From a virus: DNA of 26,935 nt. The position numbers and the translations under genes were made by a program. Location: the IMG/VR virus record IMGVR_UViG_3300030105_003601, positions 1 to 26,935 of that record. The stretch is one strand, 5' to 3'. This document shows, one piece after another, positions 1 to 7,597 of the stretch (within the stretch, counting starts at the first letter, position 1; the number at the start of each line of letters is the position of its first letter). The notes under the pieces were generated by a model, which was not told the DNA's origin, made no database searches, and saw only the letters and a list, made by a program, of their open reading frames with translations.

Positions 1-497
1 AAAAGAAACACATACTCATGGTTCTTGGTACATCGGTCGGTCACAGACTCCGGCATACAACTTGGTTTAGCCCAAATAATATCCTGTCGCAAATACCACC
101 CATCGGCGCGAAGAGCGAAAGCGAGCATCCAAGGAATGCCAACCAAGTCCTTCGTCTTGAGGTCGCCGGAGGCTTGGTTGCGTTGTCTTGTAGGAAGTCC
201 ACGCTCACCACCGGCGGAGTCCGGAACTCCACTCTTGCGGGAACCTGCACAATACGAATCACCAATGTTGAGCCACAGCGTACCTTGGGGTTTGAGAATA
301 CGCTTGACCTCACGGAATACTTTTACCATATTATCAATGTACTCTTCGGGTGTAGCCTCAAGTCCCAATTGACCTTCGCCACCACCATAGTCACGAAGAC
401 CCCAATAGGGAGGGGAGGTCACGCAGGTATCAATGGACTCATCATCCATGTCCGCCATAAGTTCGACACAATCACCGGTTCGTATTTCAAAGTTCAT
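1..497 (-). CDS. Site-specific DNA methyltransferase (N4-cytosine or N6-adenine type), 3' end cut by window edge
   Basis: The visible 165 residues begin with a GDC motif and then TSPPYWGLRDYG at about residues 27-38, the catalytic (S/D)PPY motif IV of amino-methyltransferases. This is followed by EEYIDNMVKVFREVKRILKP and by LWLNIGDSY, a typical arrangement for phage and restriction-modification methylases with motif IV near the N-terminus. The SAM-binding FxGxG motif would lie beyond the left edge. The start is the ATG at 497-495, preceded by GGAGG in the coding strand, and it overlaps the end of the upstream winged-helix-like gene. TSPPY favours N4-cytosine, but family members with SPPY also methylate adenine, so the modified base and target are unknown. 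It is probably self-protection or regulation by a virus under restriction pressure. The enzyme class is clear; the specificity is not visible. Confidence 0.88.
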   Translation of the reverse strand, partial: MNFEIRTGDCVELMADMDDESIDTCVTSPPYWGLRDYGGGEGQLGLEATPEEYIDNMVKVFREVKRILKPQGTLWLNIGDSYCAGSRKSGVPDSAGGERGLPTRQRNQASGDLKTKDLVGIPWMLAFALRADGWYLRQDIIWAKPSCMPESVTDRCTKNHEYVFL

Positions 498-825
498 CGT
501 TATTCCTCCACCAATATGAATGCGGTCTGTTGTAAGAACGACTGACCATCTTCATTCGAGATAGCATACCGAGAATAGTACCTACCACTTGAGTCGAAAA
601 CCCACTGTTGCGAGGAAGGTACTTTGTCCCAATAACCCGCACTTCGTCTGCGGTGAGATTGCGCCCTTGAGCATCGTATTTCAAAACAGCAAGTACGGCC
701 AATTTGAGATACACTTTTCTTGACTTGAGCCGACCTTGTGTGTGGGCGTAAAGTTCTTCGGTTTGTTCTTGAGTCAAGATACGGAGGGTACCGTTGCGGA
801 TATTGACGAGGTTTTTATCTGTCAT
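487..825 (-). CDS. Small DNA-binding-like protein (winged-helix-like), 112 aa
   Basis: I do not recognise the family. The protein is basic and helical, with a stretch LKLAVLAVLKYDAQGRNLTADEVRVIG resembling the first helices of a winged-helix domain, then TQVVGTILGMLSRMKMVSR, which would be the recognition helix and wing. Similar layouts occur in the proteins at 9230, 13491 and 14938, so the element seems to carry a set of small winged-helix proteins. The ATG at 825 follows GAGGTG at good spacing. It sits between the sliding clamp and the methyltransferase and overlaps the latter's start by 11 bases, suggesting cotranscription. A regulator is the simplest reading, by inference only. Confidence 0.6.
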   Translation of the reverse strand: MTDKNLVNIRNGTLRILTQEQTEELYAHTQGRLKSRKVYLKLAVLAVLKYDAQGRNLTADEVRVIGTKYLPRNSGFSTQVVGTILGMLSRMKMVSRSYNRPHSYWWRNNDEL

Positions 826-940
826 AAAAACACCTCAGTTCGACGGCGGGCGGGTGGCAAGGAAGAGAAACCAAAAACTCCCTTGAGCGTATGGAGGTAC
901 ACTTTTGCCTTTTTTAACTGTCAACCCACCCATGTCGAAA

Positions 941-1780
941 TCAATAAACAAGCACTCCTGCTTGGAAAGCGAAACAGCCGTTAGGCCAAATGACGAGAAG
1001 ACGCATACCTTGTCCGTGTTCACGGAAGTCAAAGATGTGCAAGTCACAGTCGCCGGAGAATGGTTTGAACACTTCGTCAAGACCACCGTCGAACTGCCAA
1101 CTCCAAGGTACTGTTGAGGGAAGAGAAGTTCCAACTTGGGTCACGGTTTGTCCGAGGTGTATGTCGCCAACCTCAACATCGAGGTGACTTGCACCATGCT
1201 CAATCCCCAACCGGTAGCGGTTGAGCCGTTGACCATTCATGGTATCACAACGCAAAGCCTCATACATTTCTGTGGAGTTTATGCGATGGGTGGCGATGGG
1301 TTCAATCTTGTCGCCCATGTTGGTGCGGTAGTACACACCGTCGGTATGCTCGATTCGGTTGCACAACTCAATACCCTTCATGTGAAACTCACGGATGGTA
1401 TCGGGACTGTGCGAGAATGCCTTGGCGTCCTTGGACGAGTCAAAGGTAGTTTGTTTTCCCGTACTTTTAACTCGCAAACGATTCTTTTCTTCATCGAAAG
1501 TCAGCGTGACTTGGGCACCGTGTAGTTTGAGGATGCCCAGTAAATTGTCGATGCTTGGAACAGGGAATGACTCAACATCATCTTCCATACCTTGTGCCGA
1601 TATTTGAAAGCGACTCAAACCGGACAAGTCCCGTGTGAGGCTCGTAGCCAAAACCGTGTTGTCAGTAGCGGTGAGCAACAAAGCCTCGACTTGGGCCTGT
1701 TGCTTGCCGTTCACAGTCTGCTTGCGCTTCATAGCGTTAAGCAACGAAGTCAAGTCGTTGTTGGAAACAGTTATGCTCAT
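941..1780 (-). CDS. PCNA-like DNA sliding clamp
   Basis: The 279-residue length is slightly above that of archaeal PCNA (about 245-250). The sequence shows clamp-like alternating strands and helices: SLLNAMKRKQ near the N-terminus, the stretch FPVPSIDNLLGILKLHG followed by LTFDEEKNRLRVKS in the first domain, and a C-terminal segment LDEVFKPFSGDCDLHIFDF then MRLLVIWPNGCFAFQAGVLV. This matches the end of a PCNA fold, where the last strand pair usually reads like 'F..L..G.l.f.laP'. It would encircle DNA and tether polymerase and other partners. Its loader is probably the protein at 6142. Its ATG overlaps the stop of the upstream zinc-ribbon gene (ATGA). Sequence similarity is low, so the call rests on layout plus context. 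Confidence 0.6.
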   Translation of the reverse strand: MSITVSNNDLTSLLNAMKRKQTVNGKQQAQVEALLLTATDNTVLATSLTRDLSGLSRFQISAQGMEDDVESFPVPSIDNLLGILKLHGAQVTLTFDEEKNRLRVKSTGKQTTFDSSKDAKAFSHSPDTIREFHMKGIELCNRIEHTDGVYYRTNMGDKIEPIATHRINSTEMYEALRCDTMNGQRLNRYRLGIEHGASHLDVEVGDIHLGQTVTQVGTSLPSTVPWSWQFDGGLDEVFKPFSGDCDLHIFDFREHGQGMRLLVIWPNGCFAFQAGVLVY

Positions 1781-2001
1781 TCTTCCACCTCAGCCAGTTC
1801 CACTTCATCTTCTTTGTCGTCGGTGACGATTCTTTGTTCTTTTATTAAGTCAATAGAAACCTGTTGAGCGAGGTCGTAGTATTCCGTCATTTGTTCTTCG
1901 GACAATTGCTCACCACAGTTGCTACACCATGAGGGTAGGTCGTTGGAAGTTGTTCGCTCCGTCACATCACAATCGCAAATATCGGGCTGGGCGAGGATGG
2001 T
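1777..2001 (-). CDS. Small zinc-binding protein, 74-75 aa
   Basis: Two cysteine pairs, CDCD near residues 10-12 and CSNC near 27-30 (SWCSNCGEQL), suggest one zinc site, followed by an acidic helical tail ending AEVEE. Family not recognised. Coding-strand overlaps link it to the sliding clamp downstream (ATGA) and the coiled-coil protein upstream (GTGA). The likely start is a GTG at 2004-2002 preceded by GGAGG. The C-terminal GAAGAA serves as part of the next gene's leader. Confidence 0.6.
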   Translation of the reverse strand, partial: TILAQPDICDCDVTERTTSNDLPSWCSNCGEQLSEEQMTEYYDLAQQVSIDLIKEQRIVTDDKEDEVELAEVEE

Positions 2002-2288
2002 CACTGTCCCCGACCTCCGGAGATGTAGTGCGTGAACTTGGCGGCGGGTGCATCATGGAGTTCTTGGAGTTCTTGGACAGCACCGAGAACCTTTCCGAGA
2101 TTCGGAAGTTCTGCGATGGTGTGTTCCAAGTCAGCAACTCGCTCCGTAAGCGTTGTAAGCCCTTCTTTGAGTAGGTTAATGCTCTCAAGAGCAAGGTCTA
2201 AGCGTCGAGCCACAAGTGATGAGGCGATGCCTTGTTGCTCAAAAACAGCAAGTACCATTTCAAGTGCCTTGTCTAAATCACCAGTCAC
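2001..2288 (-). CDS. Coiled-coil protein, about 95 aa
   Basis: Residues about 20-75 are a continuous amphipathic helix rich in heptad leucines (RRLDLALESINLLKEGL, then TLTERVADLEHTIAELPNLG), so a coiled-coil dimer is likely. The C-terminus is glycine/arginine-rich (SGGRGQ). No family recognised. A GTG start at 2288 is preferred because ATGGAG lies 8 nt upstream; a GTG at 2297 is also open. It sits between the Sak4-like ATPase and the clamp operon, so an accessory role in replication or recombination is possible, by context only. Confidence 0.6.
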   Translation of the reverse strand: MTGDLDKALEMVLAVFEQQGIASSLVARRLDLALESINLLKEGLTTLTERVADLEHTIAELPNLGKVLGAVQELQELHDAPAAKFTHYISGGRGQ

Positions 2289-2289
2289 T

Positions 2290-3222
2290 TTACTCACTCC
2301 ATGTTAGCATTGGTAGGCCGTCCCACTTTACTTTGCCCTTGATAATTGAAAGGATGGTGTGGGTCTGTCCGATGTGTTCCATGTGTTGTCCCTTGATTTC
2401 CTCAATGGTAGCCTTGACAACCCAATCAGTTTCATTCTTGAGAGTTGGGTCGCCCTTGACACCTGCGGCGGTATCGGCTTTCTTCATGTATCGTGACAAA
2501 AAGATTTGCTGGGAGAACAGGCGCATGGTGCCCTTGTCCCATTCCGGACGCTCGCCAACCTTCATCAACACTTTGCCACCGGAGCCGTTGTCAACATAGT
2601 TCGACACATCTTTGAGATGGAATGTGAAGAACACACAAGGTACAGCAAGACCGTGAAGTCGAGTCATAACTTGACGGAACAGTTGGTTGCGGGTGCGCCA
2701 TTCCTTTTGGTTGAATGAGTCACCTTCTTCTTTGATGACGCCCTTGCGGAGAAGGACATCGGTCATGGCGAACTCGCACCACTTCAAGAAAGTCGAGCCA
2801 CCGTCAAATACAATTCCGGCAATATCTTCTCCTTCCTTTGACTTTTCAGCAACAATGTTGACGAAGTAGTTCACCTTGTCAATCAAGTTAGCGTAGTTGA
2901 CCGTTGCATCATCGTTGAAGATGCTGTCGTCACGCTCGTCGAGAAGTGGCAAGACGGTGATTTCCTCGTCGGAGGGATATGCGGAGGAAATGGTAGCCTT
3001 CGCTGAGTTGTCAACATCGAACACATAGATGCGACCTGTTGGTCGAACCTGTCGTGCGATGCTAATTGCTGTGCCGGTCTTGGCGCAGTTTTCCTTACCG
3101 ATGAGTGCCATGCGTACAGGCACCGATTGGGCGGTGTTGTTCTCAAACAAGCCTCGGTAGTAGTCTTTGTCGAATCCCGTCTTAGCGACGGTCGCTTCTG
3201 TTGTAGGTTTATTCCATGCCAT
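2290..3222 (-). CDS. P-loop ATPase of the Sak4/RecA-like phage recombinase type (AAA_24-like)
   Basis: A 310-residue nucleotide-binding protein. A Walker A-like loop GKENCAKTG lies at about residues 42-50, where the usual GKT is AKT. A Walker B strand IAGIVFDGGS lies near 135-143, followed by VPCVFFTFHLKD, like the sensor strand of Sak4-type proteins. Such proteins load onto ssDNA with the cognate SSB and promote annealing or strand exchange in phages. The ATG at 3222 (MAWNKP) is chosen because GGGGAGG lies just upstream and a TATA element lies about 25 nt upstream; the frame extends 14 codons further up but lacks a signal. It heads the block that contains the sliding clamp and methyltransferase. 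A RadA-like role is the main alternative. Confidence 0.72.
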   Translation of the reverse strand: MAWNKPTTEATVAKTGFDKDYYRGLFENNTAQSVPVRMALIGKENCAKTGTAISIARQVRPTGRIYVFDVDNSAKATISSAYPSDEEITVLPLLDERDDSIFNDDATVNYANLIDKVNYFVNIVAEKSKEGEDIAGIVFDGGSTFLKWCEFAMTDVLLRKGVIKEEGDSFNQKEWRTRNQLFRQVMTRLHGLAVPCVFFTFHLKDVSNYVDNGSGGKVLMKVGERPEWDKGTMRLFSQQIFLSRYMKKADTAAGVKGDPTLKNETDWVVKATIEEIKGQHMEHIGQTHTILSIIKGKVKWDGLPMLTWSE

Positions 3223-3242
3223 GTTATTGCCTCCCCTTGTGG

Positions 3243-3252
3243 GGTTATAAAG
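3243..3252 (-). promoter_or_regulatory. TATA-like promoter for the Sak4-clamp-methyltransferase block
   Basis: In the coding (minus) strand the sequence reads CCTTTATAACC, an archaeal BRE/TATA-like element, about 22-30 nt before the ATG at 3222. This spacing would give a leaderless or near-leaderless transcript. The ATAGTCGC upstream element seen at other promoters is absent. Confidence 0.5.
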
Positions 3253-3256
3253 GTAC

Positions 3257-4834
3257 TCACTCACCCGCCAAAATGATTTTGTCAGTCGTCAGCATGAGCC
3301 GAGCGATTGACGAAGCCGCCTTAAGCGAGTTAATGAGAATTAGAGTTGCGTCGTACACATCACAAGTGTCTTGTGTTTCGATATGGAAGTCCGGCCTGTG
3401 CAAATTGGAGTAGTAGTGTTTCTGTACGAATAACTTCCTAATATCTGCGAGCGATTGCTCACTACCAGCATTCTTGGTCAGCACACGAACCGGCTCAAGG
3501 AGAACCTTTTCCCATCGCTCGTTGCGTGACACGACTTGACCATTGGTGACGGTAGTCAGTCGTGCGAGGGTCACACCAGCACCGAGGCTGATGCCTCCCT
3601 TGATAGCAAGTCGGGTTGCGTTGACCGCATCATCGACCCGTTCCCTTGTTTCACGGATTTCAGCCTCGCTGAAACCACCGATGTGAATTGAAGCCATCTT
3701 GGAATCCAAGCGAGCAATACGAGTAAGTAGTTTTTCCTTTGTAAAAGAATGCGATACTACCTCGGCCTGTGACTTCAACCCGTCGAGATGAGCAGGCAAC
3801 AAATCCCTACCGACTTCACCAGCAACAATGATTGAACCTTTTTCGTCAATTTTTATTCGTTCAGCAGAACCAAACATAGACTTTCCGGCGACAGCATCGG
3901 CGATGGTGTGGCCGTCTGCGTCGAAGAACATCTTGCCTCCAACAAGGGCTTGAATATCCTCAAGCCAAGTCAACGGGTCAGCGTGTGGTACCTTGATGGC
4001 ACAAGCCTTGACAACACCACCAACATGATTGGCGATGAGGTTAGACAGGGCAACCCCCTTAATGTCTTGACAGACAATGATGAGGGGTCGGTTTTCGGTC
4101 ACTGCGACTTCAAGCGCAGGGGTCAAATCATCGAAGTCTTCAATCACGGCCTGTGTCAAAATAAACAGTGGGTTGTGATATTCGACTGTTCGCTTGTTCG
4201 TATTGCAGAACATCGGGGAAGCAAATGTTGTGGGAATATCACTTCCTACGGCATTCTCCCATGTACAGTGGTCATCCGAACCAACCTTGAGATTGACAAG
4301 TGCGTCAGCACCAAGTTCCAAAAAGAGTTCAGCAATAAGTTCTCCGATATTCTCATCCCCGTTGGCCGCAACAGTAGCGACGAACTTTAACCGCTGTTCT
4401 AACCTTTCAAGTTCTTCGTCGTCGTCGGTGTCGAAGTCCAAATCTTCGGAGTGGGACTGTATGTGTTTTATCGTCTGTATGGTGAGTGCTTCGATTTCAA
4501 CGACGGCCTCAACCATGTTGGGGTGTTCAGCGTATGCGTCGCAGATTGCACGGGCAAGTATTGTTGCCGTTGTAGTACCGTCGCCGGATGCCTGTTGTGC
4601 CTCAAGTGCGACTTGGCGGAACAACTCAACGCCCGCCTGTACCGCCGGTTTGTCGGATTTGACGGAAGATACAATCTTCACGCCATCGTTCAATACCGAG
4701 GGTGGTCGGTCGGCATGGGTGACGAGAACTGTTCTCGCCATCGGTCCCAGCGTACCTTCGACCGCATCGGCGACAAGGCCGATTGCCTCCACTAAAGCCT
4801 CTTTGGACTCACATCGGTGTACAACATTTGACAT
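3257..4834 (-). CDS. groEL-like: Group I chaperonin (GroEL/Cpn60-like), divergent
   Basis: A 525-residue protein collinear with GroEL. It has TLGP at 28-31 and the nucleotide loop GDGTTTAT at 84-91 containing the catalytic Asp. The apical segment PLIIVCQDIKG (about 250-260) is followed by KACAIKVP. The distal equatorial motif RVDDAVNATR (about 399-408) contains the second essential Asp. The end AASSIARLMLTTDKIILAGE matches GroEL's 'AASIAGLMLTTE'. It lacks the GGM tail and carries an acidic insertion near residues 130-142. It presumably forms ring complexes to fold viral proteins. The ATG at 4834 follows GGAGGT. It is the group I, not the thermosome (group II), type. No GroES gene is in the window, so the lid is elsewhere or supplied by the host. 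It follows the OB-fold protein in one block. Confidence 0.9.
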   Translation of the reverse strand: MSNVVHRCESKEALVEAIGLVADAVEGTLGPMARTVLVTHADRPPSVLNDGVKIVSSVKSDKPAVQAGVELFRQVALEAQQASGDGTTTATILARAICDAYAEHPNMVEAVVEIEALTIQTIKHIQSHSEDLDFDTDDDEELERLEQRLKFVATVAANGDENIGELIAELFLELGADALVNLKVGSDDHCTWENAVGSDIPTTFASPMFCNTNKRTVEYHNPLFILTQAVIEDFDDLTPALEVAVTENRPLIIVCQDIKGVALSNLIANHVGGVVKACAIKVPHADPLTWLEDIQALVGGKMFFDADGHTIADAVAGKSMFGSAERIKIDEKGSIIVAGEVGRDLLPAHLDGLKSQAEVVSHSFTKEKLLTRIARLDSKMASIHIGGFSEAEIRETRERVDDAVNATRLAIKGGISLGAGVTLARLTTVTNGQVVSRNERWEKVLLEPVRVLTKNAGSEQSLADIRKLFVQKHYYSNLHRPDFHIETQDTCDVYDATLILINSLKAASSIARLMLTTDKIILAGE

Positions 4835-4862
4835 TCACTTTACCTCCAAAAGTTTGTCGGGT

Positions 4863-6092
4863 TCAGTCCCAACCGTCGTCGCCACCGTCAGTGTCAACCA
4901 AAGGCTTGACTGCGTTGTAGCACCACCAGCCGGAGGTCATAAAGCGAGCCTCGCCGTCACGAGTGACCCAAGGGGCACCGATGATAACAAGTTCCGAGCC
5001 AACGCCGAAGTCAACAGCATTCTCTTCCGAGGCACCGACATAGACTTCGATTGGTGGGGTTTCCGACATAATATCGGCGTCCGCAACAGTGAGGATAAAG
5101 CCACCCTTTTCACGAGGGTCGATGTGTACGACTTCGACAACGGTTCCGAAGGTGGTGTTCCACTGAGCCTTTGTGTCGAGTTTGGCGTATGCTTCGTGAC
5201 ACTTGTCGAGAGAAGACATGAGGGTGTCACCGAGCCAATCAGCAACGAGTCCGTAGGGAGCACCGTCTTCGCTAAGAGCGAGAGGTGGTGCGGTGAAGAT
5301 TTCCGAGAGTGCAGGGTCAGCAGTGAACTCAGTGACCTTTGTACCGTAAGCCATCCCTTCACGGTTGGCAGGTTTAAGGCCAATACTACCGGTGAGGAAG
5401 GTGGGCCATGTGGTCTTTGCGAGCGCACCGTTGAAGCGAACATCGAGGATGCTCGGCTCGTCGTTGGTTCCAGCCTTGCGACCGAGGAATAAACAGGAGC
5501 GGTCGGGTTCTTCAAGAGGTCGGTTGGCACCGTACTTGAAGTTCTCATTGCCGTTGGCAAAGTGAGTTGAAGCCTTATCCCAAACGAGAGAGAAGGCGGT
5601 GTTTGCATCAAGAGGAACTTGGCGTGGTGGGAGAACAGTGATTTCGTCGGAACGAGTACCTTCTTCAAACGCCTGTCGGTTGAGCAGGGAGGGGTTGGCG
5701 TGACGGGTGAAGGTTCCGTCATGGTTGTTCTCGTAAAGCACAAGAGCACCTTGACCGACAAGAGCCAAGCGTTGAGCCATGTCCGGCATTGCTTGGAGTT
5801 GCTTCTTCATCTTGTTGAAAGCCATCTTAGCCCAATCCTTTTCACGAGGCACATGGACAAACATTCCTTCGTAGGAAGTTGCTCCGCTTCGGGTCAGTTT
5901 TGCTTTTGCGGCAACAAGTTGTCGAGCGGCAACTCGCAGTGCGAGTGTCTTGCGTTGCTCTTCGTTCTTACCGGATGCTTCCCAACCTGCGCCTTCTTGG
6001 GCGAGGATTGCGTCGGCCTTTGCCGAGAGGGTCGCTTCGTCTGTTTTGACCTGTGCGGCCACTTTCTTCATCATTTCATCGTAGGTTGGCAT
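4863..6092 (-). CDS. Putative ssDNA-binding (OB-fold) protein, 409 aa
   Basis: I do not recognise the family with certainty. The N-terminal 110 residues are helical and Ala/Lys-rich. The middle is mixed. The last 100 residues read like an OB fold (TTFGTVVEVVHIDP, GGFILTVADAD, IEVYVGASE, GSELVIIGAPWVTRDGEAR). The extreme C-terminus is acidic with an aromatic residue (DTDGGDDGWD), like the partner-binding tail of many SSBs. Placed between the clamp loader and the chaperonin/Sak4 genes, an RPA/SSB role is reasonable. The ATG at 6092 follows CAGGAGA, and a TATA box lies about 40 nt upstream. An abundant structural or scaffold protein is the alternative; sharing a block with a chaperonin fits either. 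Confidence 0.45.
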   Translation of the reverse strand: MPTYDEMMKKVAAQVKTDEATLSAKADAILAQEGAGWEASGKNEEQRKTLALRVAARQLVAAKAKLTRSGATSYEGMFVHVPREKDWAKMAFNKMKKQLQAMPDMAQRLALVGQGALVLYENNHDGTFTRHANPSLLNRQAFEEGTRSDEITVLPPRQVPLDANTAFSLVWDKASTHFANGNENFKYGANRPLEEPDRSCLFLGRKAGTNDEPSILDVRFNGALAKTTWPTFLTGSIGLKPANREGMAYGTKVTEFTADPALSEIFTAPPLALSEDGAPYGLVADWLGDTLMSSLDKCHEAYAKLDTKAQWNTTFGTVVEVVHIDPREKGGFILTVADADIMSETPPIEVYVGASEENAVDFGVGSELVIIGAPWVTRDGEARFMTSGWWCYNAVKPLVDTDGGDDGWD

Positions 6093-6128
6093 TTTTAATT
6101 CTCCTGTATCTTGTGCTGTATTTGGGGG

Positions 6129-6138
6129 GATATAAAGG
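6129..6138 (-). promoter_or_regulatory. TATA-like promoter for OB-fold protein and chaperonin
   Basis: The minus strand reads CCTTTATATCCCCCC about 40 nt upstream of the ATG at 6092, leaving room for a short leader with its ribosome-binding site. It lies just past the end of the clamp-loader gene. No ATAGTCGC element is present. Confidence 0.55.
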
Positions 6139-6141
6139 TTG

Positions 6142-7038
6142 TCATTGGCTCCCACCGACCAACATACGGACGAAGTTATGGCGCACCACTTCCTCATCCA
6201 CACCACTCAACAAGTCACGCTCGGCTACAATAGCCGCTTCAATAACTTGCATCTTGGACTTTACTTTTGCGGGTGAATTAACGGCGAACTTGAAACAGGC
6301 CCGCACTTGGCTTTTCACATCACCTCGCAACATATTGACTGCGACTTCGTAGTCACTGTCACGGATGCACACCATGAGGAATTTTGAGAAGTCGATGTAT
6401 GGTGCTGTCAAACCATCGAGGAATGATTCGGCACTTCGACCCGTCATCCCGCAGTATGTTTGCAGGGCACCAATGGCGTTGCGGAGGTCGCCTTCGTGTG
6501 CCCTTGCTATAACCTCGACAGAAGTCTTGGAAGCAGTACCGTGATGTACTGCGATTTCACACAACCTGTCCACCATATCGTCATGTGGTATTGGGTTAAA
6601 AGTACGAACTTGGCAACGACTTTGTAGCCAACGAGAAACCTTCGGCAGTCGGTTGCAGGTGAGAATGAAATGACCACAGGCGTTTTCGATAACACCTTTG
6701 AGCGCACCCTGCGCCGCATCGGTCAGTTGGTCTGCTTCATCGAGCAAAAAGATTCTTTCCTTAATACCACTGCGGGTCATGGGAATGAGCGTTTCTTCAA
6801 CGAACTCAATACCCCGCTCCCTTTTGGAAGATGCGTTGAAAGTGATGAGTTGCCAACCCATGTCTTTTGCGAGAGCATGGGCCACGGAAGTCTTTCCGGT
6901 ACCCGGACTTGGACTGTTGAACAAGTAGTGTTGCATTGGCATTTCGCCTATGAGTATTTGGGTTAGTTCGGCAACGAGTTCGGGTTGACCTACTATTCCG
7001 TGAAGACCTTTTGGTCGGTAGCGAGTGGCCCAACTCAT
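6142..7038 (-). CDS. rfcS-like: Replication factor C small subunit-like clamp loader (AAA+ ATPase)
   Basis: The 298-residue protein starts with the RFC signature WATRYRPKGLHGIVGQ. It has Walker A PSPGTGKTS at 44-51, Walker B IFLLDEAD at 96-103, sensor 1 LTCNR at 126-130, the SRC motif (QSRCQ) at 139-143 supplying the trans arginine finger, and sensor 2 GDLRNAIGAL at 183-192. A helical collar follows. It opens and loads the sliding clamp (probable partner at 941). It is slightly shorter than cellular archaeal RFC small subunits. Its ATG overlaps the stop of a 36-aa zinc peptide (TGATG context), so it is the last gene of the block led by the promoter near 9.2 kb. No large subunit is recognisable in the window. 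Confidence 0.93.
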   Translation of the reverse strand: MSWATRYRPKGLHGIVGQPELVAELTQILIGEMPMQHYLFNSPSPGTGKTSVAHALAKDMGWQLITFNASSKRERGIEFVEETLIPMTRSGIKERIFLLDEADQLTDAAQGALKGVIENACGHFILTCNRLPKVSRWLQSRCQVRTFNPIPHDDMVDRLCEIAVHHGTASKTSVEVIARAHEGDLRNAIGALQTYCGMTGRSAESFLDGLTAPYIDFSKFLMVCIRDSDYEVAVNMLRGDVKSQVRACFKFAVNSPAKVKSKMQVIEAAIVAERDLLSGVDEEVVRHNFVRMLVGGSQ

Positions 7039-7145
7039 TGTCCCTCACCTGTTATTTCCTTGATGATTCTTTCTGCCTCACAAGCCTTGCAGTGTACCTT
7101 GCCCTCAAACTGAGGGTTGTGTGCCCTTGGTCGTTGGCACTTCAT
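7035..7145 (-). CDS. 36-aa cysteine-containing peptide, possible zinc binder
   Basis: A very short frame, MKCQRPRAHN at the start then HCKACEAERI, with Cys3, Cys19 and Cys22 plus His residues. Its support is contextual: its ATG overlaps the stop of the upstream zinc peptide (ATGA), its stop overlaps the clamp-loader ATG, and TTGGAG precedes its start. Function unknown; possibly a partner of the clamp loader or purely a coupling element. Confidence 0.55.
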   Translation of the reverse strand: MKCQRPRAHNPQFEGKVHCKACEAERIIKEITGEGQ

Positions 7146-7300
7146 CGAACCAACTCCAAACCAAAAGATGCGTCGAGTGTACAAAGGAGGCAAGCACTCT
7201 CGTCAACATGAATGATAACTTCGTCGCATAGAGAACACAAATTCATGCTCTTCTTGCGAAGTTCTTTTACGACAATAAAGCGAGTGAAGCGAGCAAACAT
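7142..7300 (-). CDS. 52-aa zinc-ribbon-like protein
   Basis: Two CxxC pairs, CSLC at about 22-25 and CLLC at about 37-40, make a compact zinc ribbon. The N-terminus is basic (RFTRFIVVKELRKK). The stop overlaps the next ATG (ATGA), and the start follows the preceding gene's GGTGAG. Family not recognised; small ribbons of this type often bind nucleic acid or serve as protein adaptors. Confidence 0.6.
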   Translation of the reverse strand: MFARFTRFIVVKELRKKSMNLCSLCDEVIIHVDESACLLCTLDASFGLELVR

Positions 7301-7594
7301 TTACTCACCTTTATTCATGTTGTTCATTTCTTCTGCTACTGCGGCGAGAATAATATCCGGATTGGTGTCGGTGCGGTTCTTGCAGGCGTCGATGAAGTGG
7401 GTTATGACTCGAAACTTCTTGGTATCAGCCAACCAAAGGTATTGTATCAAGTCCTTTTGAAACAAGTCCCATTTGACTTCAAGATAATCGAGCCTTTCTT
7501 CGTAAGAATGAAGCAGTCGTGCGAATTCAACGAAGTTCAACCGTTGGAGGTATTTCATATCGTCAGTCATTTTCATAAGTTCAAGGTAGTTCAT
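7301..7594 (-). CDS. Unknown protein, tandem paralogue A (97 aa)
   Basis: Unrecognised family, but clearly a duplicate of the neighbour at 7598. Shared landmarks in order are MKYLQRLN, VKWDLF (VETKWNFF in the other copy), ACKN and NPDIILAAVA (HPDIILAAVA). All-helical and soluble. Start ATG at 7594, with the ribosome-binding GGAGG formed by the last codons of the upstream copy. Confidence 0.7.
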   Translation of the reverse strand: MNYLELMKMTDDMKYLQRLNFVEFARLLHSYEERLDYLEVKWDLFQKDLIQYLWLADTKKFRVITHFIDACKNRTDTNPDIILAAVAEEMNNMNKGE

Positions 7595-7597
7595 TCT

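Noticed and set aside
835-1134. Minus-strand frame of 99 codons overlapping the end of the sliding-clamp gene
   Set aside because: Out of frame with the clamp, no signals at its start, and the clamp frame has the expected C-terminal strands.
4194-5492. Long plus-strand open frame of about 430 codons opposite the chaperonin and OB-fold genes
   Set aside because: Serine/threonine-rich low-complexity translation antisense to strong genes; no promoter or ribosome-binding site. It is a shadow of the codon pattern.
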